Positions 11,446 to 21,060 of a stretch of 64,000 nucleotides of DNA are shown piece by piece. The stretch spans positions 1-64,000 of the forward strand of contig CAUYUJ010003055.1 of assembly GCA_963575745.1 (NCBI GenBank), read 5' to 3'. The notes under the pieces were generated by a model. The model was not told the origin of the DNA. It did no database searches and saw only the letters and a program-made list of their open reading frames with translations. The translations under genes and the position numbers were made by a program. Position 1 is the first letter of the stretch. Every line of letters begins with the position of its first letter. This DNA comes from Prorocentrum cordatum. Taxonomy: Eukaryota; Sar; Dinophyceae; Prorocentrales; Prorocentraceae.

Positions 11446-12694
11446 TAAAAAGTTGAGATCGGAGCTACACCGAAAGAACCGCATCCTGGTATTCGTCCGT
11501 CTTTCGGCTTTCGAGCCGCGACTTTCGATCGGGACTGGATCCTGGGAAGTCGATGGTCGCTGTTCGACCGGACCTCTATCCTCGCCCCTCGAAGTATCTG
11601 GGGCCCTCGATCCTCGATCCTCGAGCCTCGATCGAACCTCGATCATGGATGTTCGATCGGCCAGGCATTCTGGAGCCTGGAGTTTCGATCAAGCCTGGAA
11701 CATCGGTTCTCGATCGGCGCTCTTCGATCGGCCCATCCAGCGTCGAACTTCGACGGATCGTGGCCGCTCCATCCTGGCTCCTCGATGTCCGAACGGCCCT
11801 GGATCCTCGACCCTCGATCTCCGACCCTCAATCGCTAGGTGGGTATCGAACTTTAATCGGCCGTGAAACCCAAAGCCTCGTTTCCAATCGATATGGGTTC
11901 GCTCTTCCACAGTCGGTCCTGGGTCATCGATCGTGTATCTTCGATCATCGATCCTGGATCGTCGATTCTGGACCGTACATCCTGGGTCAACCGCGTCGCC
12001 CCAAAATGACCCTGGGATCGAACCTCCCACAGGGGGGCCTGCGACCCGACGCGACCTCAAGATGGCCTCAAGATGACTCCAAGACAAACCTGTGAACCGA
12101 ACGATGCAACGGCCATCCCTGCGGACATCCGCCCAGGCGCAGATAGAACCGCGCGCGCGAGGCTGTGGCAACTGGAATCTGACTTGCACGGAGAGCATGC
12201 GACACGGAACAATCCAATACTGTGATGATAAGAGGAGAGAGTGGGAAGAGGAATAGGTCCGCGGCGTCTGTGTGAGCGTACATGAGACCAGAAACTCGAA
12301 TGTCAGGAAGTCTCAAGCGAAATCGTCGTTTTCTGGTGGCATGAGATGCGACAAAAAGTAATGTGTGAGGAAGTCCCATGCGAAATCGCCACTGTGCTGG
12401 CGGCCCTTCCAAAGGAACCGTTAATATTTTTTGAGAAGTCCCCACGCTTAAACGCCACATTCCGGTGCATGCAGCATTTCCGTCGCCCTGGAAGCGAACC
12501 GAAATTTTTTGTGAGGAAGTCCCAGGCATAACGCCCAGCCCCGGTCGAGCCCCATTTGGCTTTGCAATTAAAAGGGATAGGGAGGCCCCGTAAAACCACC
12601 GGAATTTGCACAAATCCAACAATGCCCCGTGGCCCCCGCTGCCTAACGGGAGGCAAACCACGTCTACCTCGGCCCCTGCGGTCTCCATTTTTTA
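11446..12694. repeat. Array spacer with GATC-rich satellite (D-E)
   Basis: Fourth full spacer. The minisatellite half (12380-12640) is heavily altered by indels. No gene seen. Confidence 0.75.
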
Positions 12695-12801
12695 ATCCAG
12701 GGGGTTGTCCACCGCCAGCAGGCCGAAGCACGTCTGTTGTGTTGATTTTTTCGCATGTTCCACGTGGCCGAACGCATCATTGGTCTACGACTGAAGCACA
12801 T

Positions 12802-13986
12802 TTACCACTTCGTCCGAGATCCGGGCGGGTTGGACCGCAGGCAATCCTCTGCCCTTTCTTTCTGGTTCGTTGACAAATACCACAACTGTTCTGACCTGTG
12901 CGGATTGGCCCAATCGCCCGTTCTTTTTGGTTCGTTGACAAATGCCACAACTGTTCTGACCTGTGCGTATTGGCCCATCGCACTGCCGCGCGCAATCGTT
13001 TCACGAAACGTATGTCCCTGCGTTTCCATACTCAACGGGGCAAGTTTCGTCCAGGGTGCTCCCGCCATATAGCCCAAGCATTTCAATTGCGTTGAAATCT
13101 TGCGGACACTTTCGGGACTCTTTCTGGGAGGTCTTCGCGGCTACGATTGAGGGCTGCAAAGCCCGATGCGTGCGCAAGCACCTTTCATAATCGCACCACA
13201 CAAATTCCACAGTTCAAGCTCCACTCATTCGAACTTGTCTTCTATCAGCTACACGCACGGATGCGGTCCATCACCCGCCTTTCGTCAGCACGGTATGTAG
13301 GACGCCAGAAGGCAAGCATCCCCCAAACCCGCACCGGCTGGCCCTGAGCCTTGTTGTAAGACGACGGGGCAACGCAGTCCGCATACAACGCGTCACTGTT
13401 GTCAGACTTTCTCCACGCATGTGACCCTAGAGACCTGCGCACTGCGTGTTCGTGTTCATCGGCGGTCCTGTCCAAATAGTTCGTGGTTCCATCCACGTAG
13501 GCCCACCTCTCTAGCGTGGTCTGGTGCTTCCGCTTCACGCTCTGACAGTAGGCCACCCGAGCGGCCCGTTGCTGGGCAACCACAATCGTCTTGTTGCGGC
13601 GCCTGAGCCTCGCGAGGTCGGCCTCGGCAAGGCGATCTTCCACGAGCGTGTCAGACAGCTTCCTCAGGAACGGGAACTGCTTCTTCAAACGGCTCACGGT
13701 CCCTTTCGTCTTGCCTCGTTAGGGCCGCCGCCCACTTCACGACGTACCTCGTCCTGCTATCTCGGAGATAGCGCGGGGGCTCACTGACCCTGACCGGGCC
13801 TCTCTCCGCGCCACTTACGGTTCTCCTGCAACTTCTTTCTCATGCAGTTCGATATTGCCGTCTCGAATAATGACTGTTTTCCCGTTGCCTCTTCAGCGTT
13901 GGCTATGCTTCGTGCCACCCCAGACCATGCTCCATGTGGGCCTTCACTTGCCCAACTTCAAAGGGAGACAACTGATACGAGGCCAT
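12802..13986 (-). pseudogene. Tc1/mariner-like transposase, copy E (internal duplication)
   Basis: Start at 13986, stop at 12802. A stretch of about 60 bp around 12855-12970 (GGTTCGTTGACAAATACC and what follows) is duplicated in tandem, which makes this unit longer. Further indels lie at 13010-13300 and 13700-13900. Confidence 0.75.
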
Positions 13987-14034
13987 GGTGGACGGCAATG
14001 CCCCTTGGAGGCAACAACTCGCAGATGAAGAAGC

Positions 14035-14056
14035 CTTGAGCCAAAACGGCTACGGA
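14035..14056 (-). other. Relic dinoflagellate spliced leader, copy E
   Basis: Same 22 bases and same A10-to-G change. Confidence 0.9.
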
Positions 14057-14339
14057 CCCCAAACACATGCTCTCGGCGAGGTCACTCATCCTGCGCACAT
14101 GATCGACCCGCGGATGTTTCCGCGGGCGCATGTCGGGGGGCGTTAAGGACGCGTTGTCGTCGCCGTCGCCGCCGACGTCGCCGCCGTCGTCGCCGCAGAC
14201 ACCCGGTAGGTTAGGTTTGGTTGTGAGCGGCGTTGACCTCAGCCAGCACCACACTTCGCCCGGGGCACTGGCCGCCCCCCAGTCAGCGAAAGGGAAAGCG
14301 CGGCCGAGGCGTACCATGTGCCAGACCCCCTGCGGGCTC

Positions 14340-14579
14340 CTACTGCGGTCCGCCGCCGACCTTCTTTGCTGCGTCGGCGTTGGAAGACTCGACCTGGTGT
14401 GCAAGTGCCTGACCTTCTCCCTCGCAGCAGTGTCCTTGGGCAGCTCTGAGTGGTGAACGCCCGCAGCTTTCGCTGCCCTCCGTATTGCTTGAACCAGCTT
14501 CGCACGATTGTCCGAAGACATCGCTGGAGCCGCAATGACTACGGATGCGAACGTTGAGGACATCGCAAAACGAACCATT
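14340..14579 (-). pseudogene. 79-codon upstream ORF, copy E (one-base deletion)
   Basis: Starts like copy G; a missing G near 14408 shifts the frame so the end is read from another frame. Confidence 0.45.
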
Positions 14580-14682
14580 TTTTGAACCTCCACCGCCAGC
14601 AGGCCGAAGCACGTCTGATGTGTTGATTTTTTCGCATGCTCCACGTGGCCGAACGCATCATTGGTCTACGACTGAAGCACAT

Positions 14683-15777
14683 TTACCACTTCGTCCGAGA
14701 TCCGGGCGGGTTGGACCGCAGGCAATCCTCTGCCCTTTCTTTCTGGTTCGTTGACAAATACCACAACTGTTCTGACCTGTGCGTATTGGCCCATCGCACT
14801 GCCGCGCGCAATCGTTTCACGAAGTGGTCCCTGGTTTCCATCTCAACGGGGCAAGTTTCGTCCAGGTGCTCCCGCAATATAGCCCAAGCATTTTCAATTG
14901 CGTTGAAATCTTGGGACACTTTCGGGTACTCTTCCACCAGCTTCATGCCGCTGCGATTGAGGGCCTGCAAAGCCTCTGGCGTGCGCAAGCACCTTTCATA
15001 ATCGCACACCACAAATTCACAGTTCAAGCTCCACTCATCGAACTTGTCTTCTATCAGCTCCACGTACACGGAGCGGTCCATCACCTCGCCTTCCGTCAAG
15101 CCGTGAATGATTCAGGGACGCAGGAAGGGGGGGGGGGGGAAAAGCATCCCCCAAACCCGCACCGGCTGGCCCTGAGCCTTGTTGTAAGACGACGGGGCGA
15201 CGCAGTCCGCATACAACGCGTCACTGTTGTCAGACTTTCTCCACGCATGTGACCCTAGAGACCTGCGCACTGTGTGTTCGTGTTCATCGGCGGTCCTGTC
15301 CAAATAGTACGTGGTCTGGTGCTGGTCCCGCTTCACGCTCTGACAGTAGGCCACCCGAGCGGCCCGATGCTGGGCAACCACAATCGTCTTGTTGCGGCGC
15401 CTGAGCCACGCGAGGTCGGCCTCGGCAAGGCGATCTTCCACGAGCGTGTCAGACAGCTTCCTCAGGAACGGGAACTGCTTCTTCAAACGGCTCACGTCCC
15501 CTTTCGTCTTGCCTCGGTTTGGCCACCGCCCACTCACGACGTCCCTGTCCTGCTTCTCGTAGTCTTGCGGGGGTTTCCTGGCCCTGCGTCCCCTCTCTCT
15601 GCGCCAACTTACGCGTTCTCGCACTCAACTTGGTTCATGTAGGTACACATTTTCCGAAAATGATGTTTTCCCGTCTGCCTTCTTCAAGCGTTGGGCTATG
15701 CTCGTGCACCCCAGACCATGCTCCATGTGGGCCTTCACTTGCCCAACTTCAAAGGGAGACAACTGATACGAGGCCAT
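14683..15777 (-). pseudogene. Tc1/mariner-like transposase, copy F (broken)
   Basis: Start at 15777, stop at 14683. The C-terminal 14683-15099 part is the cleanest of all copies and reads through the DFNAIENAWAIL block in one frame. Breaks are a G-run at about 15127-15137, a loss of about 35 bp near 15313 (part of WAYVDGTT is gone) and scrambled sequence at 15490-15660. Confidence 0.8.
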
Positions 15778-15825
15778 GGTGGACGGCAATGCCTCTTGGA
15801 GGCAACAACTCGCAGATGAAGAAGC

Positions 15826-15847
15826 CTTGAGCCAAAACGGCTACGGA
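15826..15847 (-). other. Relic dinoflagellate spliced leader, copy F
   Basis: Same 22 bases and same A10-to-G change. Confidence 0.9.
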
Positions 15848-16129
15848 CCCCAAACACATGCTCTCGGCGAGGTCACTCATCCTGCACACATGATCGACCC
15901 GCGGATGTTTCCGCGGGCGCATGTAGGGGGGCGTTAAGGACGCGTTGTCGTCGCCGTCGCCGCCGACGTCGCCGCCGTCGTCGCCGCAGACACCCGGTAG
16001 GTTAGGTTTGGTTGTGAGCGGCGTTGACCTCAGCCAGCACCACACTTCGCCCGGGGCACTGCCGCCCCCCAGTCAGCGCAGGGAAAGCGCGGCTGAGCGT
16101 ACCATGTGCCAGACCCCCCTGCGGGCTCC

Positions 16130-16371
16130 TACTGCGGTCCGCCGCAGCCGGCCTTCTTTGCTGCGTCGGCGTTGAAGACTCGACCTGGTGTGCAAGTGCC
16201 TGGACCTTCTCCCTCGCAGCAGTGTCCTTGGGCAGCTCTGAGTGGTGAACGCCCGCAGCTTTCGCTGCCCTCCGTATTGCTTGAACCAGCTTCGCACGAT
16301 TGTCCGAAGACATCGCTGGAGCCGAAATGACTACGGATGCGAACGTTGAGGACATCGCAAAACGAACCATT
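16130..16371 (-). pseudogene. 79-codon upstream ORF, copy F (altered end)
   Basis: Start and first 60 codons match copy G; small indels at 16145-16180 change the C-terminal end. Confidence 0.4.
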
Positions 16372-16473
16372 TTTTGAACTCCACCGCCAGCAGGCCGAAG
16401 CACGTCTGATGTGTTGATTTGTTCGCATGCTCCACGTGGCCGAACGCATCATTGGTCTACGACTGAAGCACAT

Positions 16474-17579
16474 TTACCACTTCGTCCGAGATCCGGGCGG
16501 GTTGGACCGCAGGCAATCCTCTGCCCTTTCTTTCTGGTTCGTTGACAAATACCACAACTGTTCTGACCTGTGCGTATTGGCCCACCGCACTGCCGCGCGC
16601 AATCGTTTCACGAAGTGGTCCCTGGTTTCCATCTCAACGGGGCAAGTTTCGTCCAGGTGCTCCCGCAATATAGCCCAAGCATTTTCATTGCGTTGAAATC
16701 TTGGGACACTTTCGGGTACTCTTCCACCAGCTTCATGCCGCTGCGATTGAGGGCCTGCAAAGCCTCTGGCGTGCGCAAGCACCTTTCATAATCGCACACC
16801 ACAAATTCACAGTTCAAGCTCCACTCATCGAACTTGTCTTCTATCAGCTCCACGTACACGGAGCGGTCCATCACCTCGCCTTCGTCAAGCACGTGCATGT
16901 TCAGGACGCCAGAGGCAAGCATCCCCCAAGCCCGCACCGGCTGGCCCTGAGCCTTGTTGTAAGACGACGGGGCGACGCAGTCCGCATACAACGCGTCACT
17001 GTTGTCAGACTTTCTCCACGCATGTGACCCTAGAGACCTGCGCACTGTGTGTTCGTGTTCATCGGCGGTCCTGTCCAAATAGTACGTGGTTCCATCCACG
17101 TAGGCCCACCTCTCTAGCGTGGTCTGGTGCTTCCGCTTCACGCTCTGACAGTAGGCCACCCGAGCGGCCCGATGCTGGGCAACCACAATCGTCTTGTTGC
17201 GGCGCCTGAGCCACGCGAGGTCGGCCTCGGCAAGGCGATCTTCCACGAGCGTGTCAGACAGCTTCCTCAGGAACGGGAACTGCTTCAAACGGCTCACGGT
17301 CACTTTCGTCTTGCCTCGGTTGGCCACCGCCCACTTCACGACGTCCCTGTCCTGCTTCTCGGTAGTCTTGCGGGGGGCTCCTGACCCTGCGCCCCTCTCT
17401 CCGCGCCACTTAGGGTTCTCCTGCAACTTCTTCATGCAGTTCGATATTGCCGTCTCCGAAAATGATGTTTTCCCGTCTGCCTTCTTCAAGCGTTGGGCTA
17501 TGCTCGTGCACCCCAGACCATGCTCCATGTGGGCCTTCACTTGCCCAACTTCAAAGGGAGACAACTGATACGAGGCCAT
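16474..17579 (-). pseudogene. Tc1/mariner-like DDE transposase, copy G (best copy, one frameshift)
   Basis: Would encode about 367 residues, the usual size for the family. Residues 1-60 (MASYQLSPFEVGQVKAHM onward) and about 75-140 look like the paired helix-turn-helix DNA-binding region. The first catalytic Asp is in WAYVDGTTYYLD and the second in FVVCDYERC. The third, Glu, is in SQDFNAIENAW, matching the SPDLNPIENLW block of Tc1 proteins; 35 residues separate the last two (DD35E). The ATG sits in CCACCATGG, 48 nt after the spliced-leader relic. One A is missing near 16684 (TTTTCATTGCG for TTTTCAATTGCG in copy F), which shifts the frame inside the third catalytic block; a 3-base deletion near 17285 is harmless. 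Family assignment is firm; activity is doubtful. Confidence 0.85.
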
Positions 17580-17627
17580 GGTGGACGGCAATGCCTCTTG
17601 GAGGCAACAACTCGCAGATGAAGAAGC

Positions 17628-17649
17628 CTTGAGCCAAAACGGCTACGGA
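17628..17649 (-). other. Relic dinoflagellate spliced leader, copy G
   Basis: Same 22 bases and same A10-to-G change. Preceded on the minus strand by GTGTTTGGGG and followed by GCTTCTTCATCTGC. Confidence 0.9.
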
Positions 17650-17699
17650 CCCCAAACACATGCTCTCGGCGAGGTCACTCATCCTGCGCACATGATCGA

Positions 17700-17724
17700 C
17701 CCGCGGATGTTTCCGCGGGCGCAT
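17700..17724. promoter_or_regulatory. Conserved hairpin upstream of the leader relic
   Basis: CCCGCGG, six-base loop, CCGCGGG: a perfect 7-bp stem present in copies B, D, E, F and G. Copy A keeps the stem with a different loop (ATGTAG). It lies 50-75 bp 5' of the leader relic on the transposase strand. Function unknown; conservation of the stem while the loop varies is suggestive only. Confidence 0.4.
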
Positions 17725-17739
17725 GTCGGGGGGCGTTAA

Positions 17740-17790
17740 GGACGCGTTGTCGTCGCCGTCGCCGCCGACGTCGCCGCCGTCGTCGCCGCA
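17740..17790. repeat. CGTCGC trinucleotide tract in the transposon
   Basis: Run of CGTCGC/CGCCGA units (about 50 bp) present in every copy between the hairpin and the 79-codon ORF. Confidence 0.7.
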
Positions 17791-17932
17791 GACACCCGGT
17801 AGGTTAGGTTTGGTTGTGAGCGGCGTTGACCTCAGCCAGCACCACACTTCGCCCGGGGCACTGGCCGCCCCCCAGTCAGCGAAAGGGAAAGCGCGGCTGA
17901 GGCGTACCATGTGCCAGACCCCCTGCGGGCTC

Positions 17933-18172
17933 CTACTGCGGTCCGCCGCCGACCTTCTTTGCTGCGTCGGCGTTGGAAGACTCGACCTGGTGTGCAAGCG
18001 CCTGGACCTTCTCCCTCGCAGCAGTGTCCTTGGGCAGCTCTGAGTGGTGAACGCCCGCAGCTTTCGCTGCCCTCCGCATTGCTTGAACCAGCTTCGCACG
18101 ATTGTCCGAAGACATCGCTGGAGCCGAAATGACTACGGATGCGAACGTTGAGGACATCGCAAAACGAACCAT
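17933..18172 (-). CDS. 79-aa upstream ORF of the transposon, copy G
   Basis: Begins MVRFAMSSTFASVVISAPAM and ends AAKKVGGGPQ. The ATG is only about 20 bp inside the right terminal repeat, so the ORF starts at the very edge of the element. The middle (about residues 22-65) is rich in Ala, Lys, Arg and Glu and would be helical. It resembles no family I know. It is intact in copies B, D and G and shifted in others. The stop is in a CAGTAGGAG context, so this could also be an exon ending at a GT donor. Whether it is expressed is unknown. Confidence 0.45.
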   Translation of the reverse strand: MVRFAMSSTFASVVISAPAMSSDNRAKLVQAMRRAAKAAGVHHSELPKDTAAREKVQALAHQVESSNADAAKKVGGGPQ

Positions 18173-18193
18173 TTTTTGAACCACCCCCTGGAT

Positions 18194-19444
18194 TAAAAAG
18201 TTGAGATCGGAGCTACACCGAAAGAACCGCATCCTGGTATTCGTCCGTCGTTCGGCTTTCGAGCCGCGACTTTCGATCGGGACTGGATCCTGGGAAGTCG
18301 ATGGTCGCTGTTCGACCGGACCTCTATCCTCGACCCTCGAAGTATCTGGGGCCCTCGATCCTCGATCCTCGAGCCTCGATCGAACCTCGATCATGGATGT
18401 TCGATCGGCCAGGCATTCTGGAGCCTGGAGTTTCGATCAAGCCTGGAACATCGGTTCTCGATCGTCGCTCTTCGATCGGCCATCCAGCGTCGAACTTCGA
18501 CGGATCGTGGCCGCTCGATCCTGGCTCCTCGATGTCCGAACGGCCCTGGATCCTCGACCCTCGATCTCCGACCCTCAATCGCTAGGTGGTTGTCGAACTT
18601 TGATCGGCCGTGGAACCCAAAGCCTCGTTTCCGATCGATATGGGTTCGCTCTTCCACAGTCGGTCCTGGGTCATCGATCGTGTATCCTCGATCATCGATC
18701 CTGGATCGTCGATTCTGGACCGTACATCCTGGGTCAACCGCGTCGCCCCAAAATGACCCTGGGATCGAACCTCCCACAGGGGGGCCTGCGACCCGACGCG
18801 ACCTCAAGATGGCCTCAAGATGACTCCAAGACAAACCTGTGAACCGAACGATGCAACGGCCATCCCTGCGGACATCCGCCCAGGCGCAGATAGGACCGCG
18901 CGCGCGAGGCTGTGGCAACTGGAATCTGACTTGCACGGAGAGCATGCGACACGGAACAATCCAATACTGTGATGATAAGAGGAGAGAGTGGGAAGAGGAA
19001 TAGGTCCGCGGCGTCTGTGTGAGCGTACATGAGACCAGAAACTCGAATGTCAGGAAGTCTCAAGCGAAATCGTCGTTTTCTGGTGGCATGAGATGCGACA
19101 AAAAGTAATGTGTGAGGAAGTCCCATGCGAAATCGCCACTGTCTGGCGGCCTCAAAAGGGACCGGAATATTTTTTTGAGGAAGTCCCACGCGGAATCGCC
19201 ACTTTCCGGTGGCATGGCAGAATTTCCGGTCGCCCTGGAAGGCGACCGGAAACTTTTTTGGAGGAAGTCCTAGGCAAATCCCACTTTCCGGTCGGAGCCC
19301 CATTTGGCCTTTATAATATTAAAAGGGATGATGGAGGCACCGGAAACTCCGGAATTGACAACAAATCCAACATTGTCCCGGGGCCCCGCTGCCTAACGGG
19401 AGGCAAACCACGTCTACCTCGGCCCCTGCGGTCTCCACTTTTTA
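18194..19444. repeat. Array spacer with GATC-rich satellite (after G)
   Basis: Last spacer, closely matching the A-B copy. It is followed by TA and only 14 bases of the left transposon end (19445-19458), after which unrelated sequence begins. Confidence 0.8.
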
Positions 19445-19458
19445 ATCCAGGGGGTTGT

Positions 19459-20680
19459 AGTAGGCCCTTAGAGCCTCTCTGAGCTCGCCCTCTGAAACCT
19501 CTCTTGCGGCCCTGTGTGTTCCTTCCTTCTCCGATGTCTCGCTTCTTTTTCCCCCTCCTCCTCCTCCACCTCCTCCTCCTCCTCCTCCCTCCTCCTCCTC
19601 CTCCTCCTCCTCCTCCTCCTCCTCCTTCGCCTCCCCTTCCTATTTGTGCAAGAGCCCTAGCACGGGTGCCACTCGCTTTATTCTGGCATGCACGCACAGC
19701 ACTAGCGCCGGCACCGCGCCCCCCACCCACCCTGCCAGCCCAGTTTCCCCTCGCCCCCCAGCCAGCGCCCCCCCCGTCCGCCCAGCAATCGACAAATCCA
19801 GACTGGGCTGGCTGGGGGGAGGGCGGTGCCAGCGCTGTGCACGCGTGCCGAAATAAAGTGGTCGGGGTGGCATCGAACCCGCGCGTGTCCCCCACAAATG
19901 GCTTGTTGAATGAGTTCTACCAGCGTTGCTGGGCAACATTTGGAGGGGCGCAATTCCGTTTCGCGCGGGCCAAGCAGAGGGTCCGGAAAAGGAAGCAACA
20001 AAAAGAGGTAGATTCTGGGTTGCTTCGGTGCAACCCGGCACGGTATCAGGAGCACGCGGTACCAGCACGGTTAGTTGTGCCCGGTTATTGTCGCTGGTAT
20101 CGGTATAGCGGGATCCCGCGATAGCCGATTTTTGTACGGTATTGGGATCGCGCGGCGCCAGGACGTTATCAGGACTACGGCCGGCACCGGCACAGCATTT
20201 GGAAGGACGTAGGGGAACGGAGGCAAGAAAGAACAGGAGGAGGGGGAGGAGGAGGGGGAGGACGAGAAGGAGGAGGAGGAGGCTAGGAAGAGGAGGAGGA
20301 GGCGAGGAAGAGGAGGAGGATGAGAAGGAGGGAGGAGGGCCCCCAGGGCTCTCGCAGGACCCCCCTGGGCCCAGCGCATCGGGGGAGGCAAACGGGGCGG
20401 GAGCAGGTGGGAGGCAGGAAAGAAGGTAAGAAGGTAAGAAGGTAAGAAGGTAAGAAGGAAGAAGGACTCTCTGGAGGGAGGAGGGAACTCGGCGCGCTGG
20501 AGATTTCTTTGGATGGCACTTTGGGGATTATTCTAAGGAGCAGCTGGGGATTCTAGAGATTCTTCGGGATTCTAGGGGGCCTTGACGGGCTCTGGGGATC
20601 CGCCTTGGGGAGCCTTGGAGGACCCTGGGAATCCTGCCCGCCTCTTCCTCCTCCTCGCTCTTCCTCCTTCCTCCTCTTCC
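19459..20680. repeat. Simple-repeat region without a recognised gene
   Basis: Holds a (CTC)n run (about 19555-19635), GC-rich unique DNA, a (GGA)n stretch (about 20225-20335), four GGTAA-GAA repeats near 20425-20460 and short GGGATTCTAG-like repeats near 20545-20580. Long frames here are Ser/Pro- or Arg-rich readings of the repeats. I see no gene. Confidence 0.6.
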
Positions 20681-20683
20681 TCC

Positions 20684-21060
20684 TCTACGGTGACGGCGAC
20701 GGCGATGGTGACGGCGACGACGACGACGACGACGCTGACGATGCGACAACGATTGCGACGACGATGGCGACGGCGGCGGCGATGGCAACGGCGGCGGCGG
20801 CGACGATAACGACGATGATGGTGACGACGGCGGCGACGGCAACGGCGGCGGCGACGGCGGCGACGGCGACGGCCACGACGACGGCGACGGCGACGGTGAC
20901 GGCAGCGGTGATGTATATGGCAACGGCGACGTATCCGACGATGAATTGTTCGATTCCAACGGCGATGCCGCTAATGCAGAAGAAGATTTCAGTGACGATG
21001 GTTGTGACGACGTCTCCAACGATGCAGACGAAGATTCTAACGAAAATTGTGGCGTTCGTG
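20684..21060. repeat. (GACGGC)n minisatellite grading into (GACGAT)-like repeats
   Basis: About 370 bp of GAC/GGC/GAT triplets. It opens Asp- or Ala/Thr-rich frames in all phases, so none can be trusted as a gene. Confidence 0.7.

Larger units (their letters stand above)
12695..14587 (-). mobile_element. Tc1/mariner-like element, copy E (right end missing)
   Basis: The left terminal repeat with TA at 12693-12694 is intact. On the right the sequence stops at TTTTTTGAAC, 15 bases short of the expected end, and joins copy F directly. Confidence 0.75.
14588..16378 (-). mobile_element. Tc1/mariner-like element, copy F (both outer ends missing)
   Basis: Joined to copies E and G with no spacer and no outer terminal repeat. 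Unit length is 1791 bp from anchor to anchor. Confidence 0.75.
16379..18193 (-). mobile_element. Tc1/mariner-like element, copy G
   Basis: The left outer end is missing at the join with copy F. The right end is intact (CCCCCTGGAT then TA at 18194-18195). Confidence 0.8.
1..19458. repeat. Tandem array of mariner-like transposon units
   Basis: Seven transposon copies lie head to tail. A common anchor (CCACCGCCAGCAGGCC or its variant) recurs at about 389, 3488, 6526, 9623, 12709, 14590 and 16381. This gives steps of about 3.1, 3.04, 3.1, 3.09, 1.88 and 1.79 kb. Each full unit has a minus-strand transposase, a 79-codon upstream ORF, a trinucleotide (CGTCGC) tract and a spacer with a GATC-rich satellite. 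The array ends abruptly at 19458, fourteen bases into the left terminal repeat of what would be the next copy. Tandem gene amplification is common in dinoflagellates; here the amplified unit is a transposon plus its flank. Confidence 0.9.

Noticed and set aside
19858-19930. tRNA-like sequence on the minus strand with a perfect B-box (GGTTCGATGCC) and near A-box
   Set aside because: The T-stem pairs at only 3 of 5 positions, the acceptor ends do not pair and U33 is absent, so it is not a tRNA; at most a decayed tRNA-derived fragment.
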